Positions 5,815 through 10,541 of a stretch of DNA of 10,541 nucleotides are shown piece after piece; the stretch's first letter is position 1; every line of letters begins with the position of its first letter. The stretch is from an uncultured Oscillospiraceae bacterium. GTDB lineage: Bacteria; Bacillota; Clostridia; Oscillospirales; Oscillospiraceae. The translations under genes and the position numbers were made by a program. Location: the NCBI GenBank assembly GCA_934572325.1, contig CAKTKT010000061.1:1-10541 (forward strand), given 5' to 3'. The notes under the pieces were generated by a model. That model worked only from the letters and a program-made list of their open reading frames with translations, was not told the DNA's origin and made no database searches.

Positions 5815-6714
5815 ATGAGCGCTTTTGCCCTGAAGCTAATCGCCGTGGTCTCGATGCTCATCGACCACGCCGCGTACACGCTCTGCCTCGCCGGAGAGTT
5901 CTCCGGCAGGGGCTACGTCTGTATGCGCGCCGTCGGGCGCATTGCGTTCCCGCTCTTCGCGTTTATGATAGTCAACGGCTTTGAAAAAACGCGCGACGTG
6001 CGGCGCTATTTCTCGCGCCTTGCGCTCTTCGCCGTCATATCCCAGCCGATGTACCGTCTCGCGTTCACCGCCGGAAACTACGGCGCACAGGCGCTCACGG
6101 GCGGCGGCTTCGCGCTGTCGCTGACCGCCGCGAATATCGGCATCCCCGTGCTGGCGGCGCTGATAGCCGCGGCGTATCTCATCCTCGCGTGCCGCGGGCG
6201 GGTCGAGCGTTCGCTTCTGTGGGTGTGCGCGGCGCTCGTGCTGCCGTATGTGCGCCTTGAGGCGTGCGGCGTTTCGCTGCTGGGCGGCAAGCTCAACGTT
6301 TTTTATACGCTTGCCCTCGGGCTCGCGCTGATCGCCGCGGCGGACGCTCTGCGCCGTGCTCGCGGCGGCAGGGAGGCTGTGCTGCGCGCGCTGACGCTGC
6401 TGCTCGCCGCCGCTGCGGCGGCGCTGCTGCTGCAAAAGGATGCGGACTACGGCTATATGGGGCTGGCGCTCATCGCGGCGCTGTACCTTGCGCGCTCGCG
6501 GCGGGCGTATCAGGCGGGCGTTATCGCGCTGTGGTGCGTGTGCGAATACGCCGTCATGCGTTCGAGCCTGCTTTTCGCGCTGTCCGGTATGCTCGCCGCC
6601 GTGCCGGTGCTGCTATACGGCGGGCGGCTCGGGGCGCGGATGCGCGGGTTCTATTTCGTCTACCCCGTACATCTCGGCATATTTTATGCGCTGGTTTTTC
6701 TCATATCGCATTGA
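5815..6714 (+). CDS. TraX-family multi-pass membrane acyltransferase-like protein, 299 aa
   Basis: TraX proteins are integral membrane enzymes; the F-plasmid member N-acetylates pilin, while chromosomal Firmicutes members have no settled substrate. Family marks are clear: LKLIAVVSMLIDH (6-18), then RAVGRIAFPLFAFMIVNGF (38-56), YFSRLALFAVISQP (65-78), and YPVHLGIFYAL near the C-terminus (283-293). There are about eight to ten hydrophobic segments over the full length, as expected. The ATG follows AAGGAA with rather long spacing; a weak -10-like TATAGA (5785-5790) lies upstream. No conjugation genes are nearby, so a pilin role is unlikely. Sitting after two surface protein genes, it might acetylate an envelope molecule, which is inference from position only. 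The stop codon overlaps the promoter of the next gene. Confidence 0.85.
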   Translation: MSAFALKLIAVVSMLIDHAAYTLCLAGEFSGRGYVCMRAVGRIAFPLFAFMIVNGFEKTRDVRRYFSRLALFAVISQPMYRLAFTAGNYGAQALTGGGFALSLTAANIGIPVLAALIAAAYLILACRGRVERSLLWVCAALVLPYVRLEACGVSLLGGKLNVFYTLALGLALIAAADALRRARGGREAVLRALTLLLAAAAAALLLQKDADYGYMGLALIAALYLARSRRAYQAGVIALWCVCEYAVMRSSLLFALSGMLAAVPVLLYGGRLGARMRGFYFVYPVHLGIFYALVFLISH

Positions 6715-6739
6715 CTTTGACGCGAAACGGGTGTATATT
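6711..6739 (+). promoter_or_regulatory. Promoter for the GntR-family regulator
   Basis: TTGACT (6711-6716), a 17-base spacer and TATATT (6734-6739). The -35 box overlaps the stop codon of the TraX-like gene. The start near 6746 gives a leader of about 55 bases. Confidence 0.75.
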
Positions 6740-6801
6740 TTCTTTGTAGAGTATTTTTATTGATTTAAATAGAGAATTTTTGCTTGGAGGAAAATAGCAG
6801 C

Positions 6802-7545
6802 ATGGATCAGTTCCGATTGAAGCAGAGCATGGCGGCGAATCCGGACGCGAAGCTCCGCGATCTCGTGGCTCAGCTACTTTACGACGATATAATCAATCTC
6901 AAAATAAATCCCGGCGTGAAGCTTAATGTCAACCAGCTCGCCGTGTCGCTCGGCATATCCCGCACCCCCGTGGCGGAGGCGATAGGCAAGCTCAACGAGA
7001 TCGGCTTCGTCGTGCAGCACCCGAACCAGAGCGGCAGCTACGTGCTGGAGCTGAGCCTGCACGACATGATAAGCCTCTACCGCGTGCGCACCGCAATCGA
7101 GGGCGAGGCTGCCTCCATCTGTGCGCACGTCGTGGACGACGACACCCTGCGCGAGCTGTCCGCGCTCGCCGAGGCGTTCCGCGACAGCGTGATAAAGCGC
7201 GACATCGACGGTATGCGCGACACGGATATGCCGTTTCACCAGCTTATCATCCGCTCCTGCGGCAACCCGTACATCATACAGTGCTACGAGCAGCTTCTGC
7301 CGAAGCTGACGATGTATCAGGCGTCGATGCTCCAGTTCATTTCCGACGAGAGCAGCGAGAGAAACCCGTGGATGCCGAGCGTGAAGTACAACCACATCTC
7401 CGTTGTGTCCGCGATACGCATGCGTATGCCGGCGCTGGCGCGGCAGGCGATGAGCGAGCACGTTGACGCGAGCTTGAACTTCACCTCCCTTGTCAGCAGC
7501 AGCGGCGATCCGTTCGTCAAGCTGCGCAGCGGACACGCGGAATAG
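6802..7545 (+). CDS. GntR-family transcription regulator, FadR/FCD subfamily, 247 aa
   Basis: A DNA-binding regulator whose C-terminal FCD domain senses a small acid or similar ligand, usually with a bound metal. The winged helix spans about 17-82, with the recognition part 'VNQLAVSLGISRTPVAEAIGKL' and the wing 'FVVQHPNQSGSYV'. The FCD domain (about 88-225) shows 'LYRVRTAIEGEAA' and the metal-type residues D142, H146, H198 and H220. I chose the ATG at 6802. A TTG at 6784 would overlap the GGAGG ribosome binding site (6786-6790), which sits 11 bases before the ATG. The length is normal for the subfamily and it has its own promoter and terminator. Such regulators usually control an adjacent catabolic or transport gene. 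Here the convergent neighbour is only a reductase remnant, so the target is unclear. No obvious operator palindrome is seen in the promoter. Confidence 0.9.
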   Translation: MDQFRLKQSMAANPDAKLRDLVAQLLYDDIINLKINPGVKLNVNQLAVSLGISRTPVAEAIGKLNEIGFVVQHPNQSGSYVLELSLHDMISLYRVRTAIEGEAASICAHVVDDDTLRELSALAEAFRDSVIKRDIDGMRDTDMPFHQLIIRSCGNPYIIQCYEQLLPKLTMYQASMLQFISDESSERNPWMPSVKYNHISVVSAIRMRMPALARQAMSEHVDASLNFTSLVSSSGDPFVKLRSGHAE

Positions 7546-7600
7546 GGGGATGTATATAGAAAATGCAATTTCAACTCTCGTCCCGCATAGCGCATAGACG

Positions 7601-7637
7601 CCGCCCCTGCCGTTCACCATACGGCAGGGGCGGTTTT
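7601..7637 (+). terminator. Terminator of the GntR-family gene
   Basis: A perfect 13-pair GC-rich stem (7601-7613 with 7621-7633), a seven-base loop and TTTT. It lies 55 bases after the stop codon. Confidence 0.85.
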
Positions 7638-7638
7638 C

Positions 7639-7850
7639 TCATCTGATGAAATTTGTGCGCGGGGTCGTATTCTTCGGGTGGTCGATGCCGTTCTCCCTGC
7701 CCAGCGCGATGCACCGCAGCAGCCACGCCATGTTCTTGCCGATGTTGTACATCGTGGCAAGCCCCTCCTCGTCGCCGGAGTAGAACACCCTGTCCATGAA
7801 CGACAGCAGCCGCCCGCTCGGATGCGCATAATACACCGGCGAGTCTCTTG
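7639..7850 (-). pseudogene. C-terminal remnant of a flavodoxin-family (NADPH-dependent FMN reductase-like) protein
   Basis: The minus-strand frame reads SPVYYAHPSGRLLSFMDRVF, then YSGDEEGL, NIGKNMAWLL and a normal end NTTPRTNFIR. The first part is the FMN-contact loop of flavodoxin-fold reductases ('SPVYY..PSG...FMDR'). The second part is the C-terminal helix of the same family ('DEEGL..M...GKNMAWLL'). In intact proteins, as I recall them, about 60 residues lie between these blocks, but here FYSG runs directly into DEEGL (near 7774), so an in-frame internal deletion is likely. The N-terminal half is missing and replaced by the transposase fragment upstream, in another frame. It is convergent with the GntR-family gene and could once have been its target. 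No function is expected now. Confidence 0.7.
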
Positions 7851-8483
7851 GCGGTATTTGAAATAGGTGCTCAGATTAGCCCAGTTCTCCCGCCATGACG
7901 GAGATATTTTGGGGTATTCCTTATCCCAGCGCTCCGCAAAAGCATCCAGAGCGTCCAGAGCAGCGGATTCATCCACTGCGGCATAAACCGCTTTCAAGTC
8001 TGCCATGAGCGCCTTTATGTCCTTGTAGGATACATATTTACTGGAATTTCGAAGCTGATGGATGATGCAGTTCTGGATTTCAGTCTTGGGGAACACCGCT
8101 TCAATCACAGCAGAAAAGCCGGTCAAATTGTCCGTACAGGCGATGAAAATGTCCTCAACGCCCCGATTTCTCAAGCCGTTTAGTACCGTAGCCCAGAATT
8201 TTGCGCTCTCATTTTCACAGACCCATATGCCCAGAACGTCCTTCCTGCCGTCAAGATCAATGCCGATGGCGATGTATACGGCTTTCTTGACGATCTGTCC
8301 TTCACTGCGCACATGGTAGTGGATGGCGTCCATGAAAACAACTGCATAGACGCTCTCCAAAGGTCGCTGCTGCCACTCTTTCGCAACGGGTAGGATCTTA
8401 TCCGTAATGCGGCTCACGGTCGTGTCAGACACGTCTACGCCGTAGATATCCCGAATATGAGCCTCTATATCGCTCGTCGTCAC
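7847..8483 (-). pseudogene. IS256-family (Mutator type) transposase fragment, both ends missing
   Basis: About 212 residues of the family's central part are present: 'TTSDIEAHIRDIYGVDVSDT', 'ITDKILPVAKEWQQRPLESV', 'VFMDAIHYHVR' with the first catalytic Asp (residue 52 of the fragment), 'IACTDNLTGF' with the second (118), 'IIHQLRNSSKYVSYKD', and the end 'NWANLSTYFKYRQETRR'. The family is about 400 residues long, so roughly 110-120 N-terminal and 75 C-terminal residues are gone; the third catalytic residue should lie in the missing end. The usual FKYPQE(I/V)R reads FKYRQETR at the junction with the reductase remnant. The first codon here (GTG at 8483) has an in-frame stop four codons upstream and is not a genuine start. 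The fragment is inactive. Confidence 0.88.
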
Positions 8484-8489
8484 ATCGGA

Positions 8490-8660
8490 GGTTTACGCAA
8501 TCTTTGGGATGGTCTTCCGTACAGAGGTTTGACCCAAGGCACTAACTGGGTTAGGCTTAAATTTGCTGCCATGAACCTGAAAAAATATGCAGTACACAGG
8601 TGGAAAAGAACTCGCCTGTACACTGCTCTTACTCGCTTTTCTCTGTTTTGCTTTGCTGAA
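8490..8660 (+). pseudogene. C-terminal remnant of an IS1182-family transposase
   Basis: The plus-strand frame shows PYRGLTQGTNWVRLKFAAMN followed by LKKYAVHRWK (about 8517-8606). This is the C-terminal signature of IS1182-family DDE transposases ('YRGL..V..WV.LKFAAMNLKKLA'). Everything upstream is replaced by the oppositely oriented IS256 fragment at about 8484-8495. The frame stays open past 8660 into the tRNA fragment, so the normal stop is lost or displaced. It is inactive; it marks another insertion at this site. Confidence 0.6.
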
Positions 8661-8712
8661 AAATTTTTTTATCCCAATATCAGCTTGATTTTTTGGGCAT
8701 TTCGACAGACTG

Positions 8713-8740
8713 AAGAACCGCAGAATAATCTGCGGTTCTT
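8713..8740 (-). terminator. Hairpin downstream of the tRNA-Ala fragment
   Basis: AAGAACCGCAGA (8713-8724), an ATAA loop and its exact complement (8729-8740) form a perfect 12-pair stem. It lies nine bases beyond the tRNA 3' end, the normal place for a tRNA terminator, which suggests that this side is original chromosome. Confidence 0.65.
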
Positions 8741-8748
8741 ATCGTTTC

Positions 8749-8807
<59 letters not shown>

Positions 8808-8881
8808 GAATCATCGGTTAAGCGCCCCCATAGGCATCTTTCCAAGGTATCTCCAACTGTTAAGCGTATTTGAATGACCAA

Positions 8882-10465
8882 TTAAGTTTGTTTAGTTAGT
8901 TCTGAGTTTAATATAGGTATTTCAATGCCGATGTCATTGGTTTGGATATCCACACGGTAGTCACGGTACACAGTCACGCATTTAAGCACATAACCTGCGA
9001 TCATTTTCTGTGTCTCAGCACTGCAGACCTCAAAGATGTTTGCCCATTCTATGATCCTCGCAGCACGTTTCCCGGATTCTATGACGCTTTCTGATAGTTC
9101 TTCCACCTGAGATTGCAGATTCCCCACGCCCTGTCTTAGAGACGCAACCTTTTCGTATGCTGTATCCAAGACTTCTGTCAACATGATCTGCCGTGTGGAA
9201 TCGGCTTGCTGGATGGAGTCGATGAGTCGAGCTTTAAACAGCTCATATTGGCTCTGCGCCTCTTCAAGCTGCTGCTTGAGCGCCAGAAATTCGGCTTGCT
9301 TTTCTTCAAGCTGTTTCTTTTTATCGTCTGTGACAGTTGAAATTCCGCTGTGTTTTACAACTGCAAACAACTTACGCAAATATGATTTTATCTTTGCATC
9401 CAGAATGTGCGCTGTGTAGCCAGTCGGCCCATCGCAAGGGCATCTTCTCCGCACCTTGTTATAACATATATATCGCGTCCGTTTCCTTTTTACGCGGGTT
9501 CCATCCGCTTTGACATAATCGGTTGAATTACTGGTAAGGATCAGTCGCCCTCCACAGTGCCCGCAGCGAAGATTCCCTGAAAGCAGAGCCTGACCTCTGG
9601 TGGTGCGAGGGAGTGTCCGCATACCGTCAAATGCATTTGTGCGTTCATGCATAAGTGTTTGCGCCTGACAGAATGTATCCGGAGCAACGATCTGCAATTC
9701 CGGAATTATATCGGACTGACTGTTTCCGCTCCGCAGGATCCCAGTATACAGAACGTTGTGGAGAATGTGCCCAACTGTTGCCTCATGCCAGTTTTGCCCG
9801 TCTCTGTTCGTTAGTCCGCGGTCATTCAGGAATGAAGCGATACGACATCTTCCGTATCCGGAGTCCACGCATAGGTTGAACATCAGACGAACCGTGATGG
9901 CTTCACTCTCCGCAACAACAAGCTTCATTACCTCGTGCTTGCGTTTGTTGAGTATTCCACTGGGTACCAGTTCGTAGCCGTATGGAGCGATACCTCCCCG
10001 GAAGCGCCCGTCGGCAACAAGCTGCTCTAATGCGGTCTTTGTACGCATAGAGGTCTTTTTGCTCTCTCCGCTGGCTTGCCAAAATCGGATGTAATTCATC
10101 AGGAAATCCACATGCTGGTCAAATCTTTGCTCTCCCTCTTTCACGCTCCACAATGCAATGCCATGGGAGGCAAACCACTCAACTATAAATGGTGTTTCAT
10201 CCTCTTTGCGTCCGAGCCGGTCGAACATGAATACGAGAAGTATGTCGAATTTGCCTTTTATCGCATCCTCTTTGAGCTTGATGATAGCTTCTCTGTCGGC
10301 TGCGCTGACCTTAAAACCTGATACACCAGCTTCCTGCTCTTCCTGAACAATCTCCCAGCCCATGGACTCAGCAAACTTATGGCAGGCTTTTCGCTGCATC
10401 GGGATATCCGCCTGTTTCAGCGGGTCATAGTTTACCTGCTTTGTCGTTGAAACACGATATAAGCA
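8882..10465 (-). pseudogene. Large serine recombinase, start codon removed by IS3 insertion
   Basis: Site-specific DNA recombinase of the large serine type, used by integrative elements for integration and excision. Numbering from the first codon inside the IS junction (10465), 527 codons remain. The catalytic Ser is in LYRVSTTKQ (residue 6); further marks are 'EAGVSGFKVSAADREA' and 'FMFDRLGRKEDE' of the resolvase domain (1-155). The recombinase domain spans about 165-265 ('GGIAPYGYEL', 'HILHNVLYTGIL'). A zinc ribbon holds C301, C304, C334 and C342/344. A long coiled coil covers about 375-465. Upstream of residue 1 the frame enters the IS end and reaches a TAA within eight codons with no NTG start. 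Only the first few residues are lost, but without a start the nearest ATG (10399) would omit the catalytic Ser. It is probably dead, although the rest is intact, so the insertion seems recent. Confidence 0.85.
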
Positions 10466-10541
10466 TGAAGTGACCCCAAAAAGTTAGACAATATTTCGAA
10501 GTAAAAATTGTTCAAGCAGCCGAAAGGGCTTGCTGTCTGTG
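10466..10541 (+). mobile_element. IS3-family insertion sequence end (right copy, partial)
   Basis: Begins TGAAGTGACCCC and runs to the window edge, matching the reverse complement of 1-76 at 75 of 76 positions. The IS body continues to the right. It sits directly against codon 1 of what remains of the serine recombinase gene and so disrupted that gene. Confidence 0.8.

Noticed and set aside
8588..8625. Imperfect inverted repeat around GCAGTACACAGGTG and CGCCTGTACACTGC
   Set aside because: Pairing needs a bulge and mismatches, and no other IS end is seen, so I cannot tell an IS1182 terminus from chance.

Overview
The window looks like an accessory stretch of a gut-type Clostridia genome (Bacillota, probably Oscillospiraceae or a relative). 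This is inferred from strong GGAGG ribosome binding sites, Firmicutes-type secreted Ig-like surface proteins, IS3, IS256 and IS1182 debris, and small palindromic repeats of a kind scattered through such genomes. Base composition is mixed: about 65-75% GC in sampled parts of the 3900-7640 block, but near 40-50% in the flanks and in the first half of the first large gene. No rRNA, CRISPR array or phage structural gene is visible.

Layout. Both window edges (1-76 and 10466-10541) are the same IS3-family insertion sequence end in opposite orientation, so two IS copies point outward from the ends and bracket the window. Next to the left IS lie two tandem, diverged copies of a short unit. Each encodes a 27-28 residue peptide on the minus strand with a strong ribosome binding site, and each has a GGTAC(A/T)ATATGTACC palindrome upstream. 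A clear promoter (966-994) then drives a 735-residue secreted protein of repeated bacterial Ig-like domains with a C-terminal membrane anchor (1050-3257). A repeat-rich spacer follows (3258-3826), holding a terminator, a 172-bp MITE-like element, REP-like palindromes and a second terminator. A second promoter drives a 566-residue Ig-like surface protein with a C-terminal membrane segment and an acidic, tyrosine-rich tail (3916-5616). Next come a TraX-family membrane acyltransferase-like gene (5815-6714) and a GntR/FCD-family regulator with its own promoter (6802-7545), ending at a strong terminator.

From 7639 to 10465 almost everything is broken: the C-terminus of a flavodoxin-like reductase with an internal deletion, fused out of frame to an IS256-family transposase fragment; the C-terminus of an IS1182-family transposase on the other strand; the 3' part of a tRNA-Ala(GGC) followed by a hairpin; and a large serine recombinase whose start codon has been removed by the right-hand IS3 copy. 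The tRNA fragment next to the recombinase gene looks like the edge of an integrated element.

How the genes may work together: the two Ig-like proteins and the TraX-like enzyme are all envelope functions, and the GntR regulator could control this group or the lost reductase. None of this is shown directly. The best candidates for something undescribed are the paired small ORFs with their shared palindrome, and the tRNA-fragment/serine-recombinase junction locked by an IS insertion.
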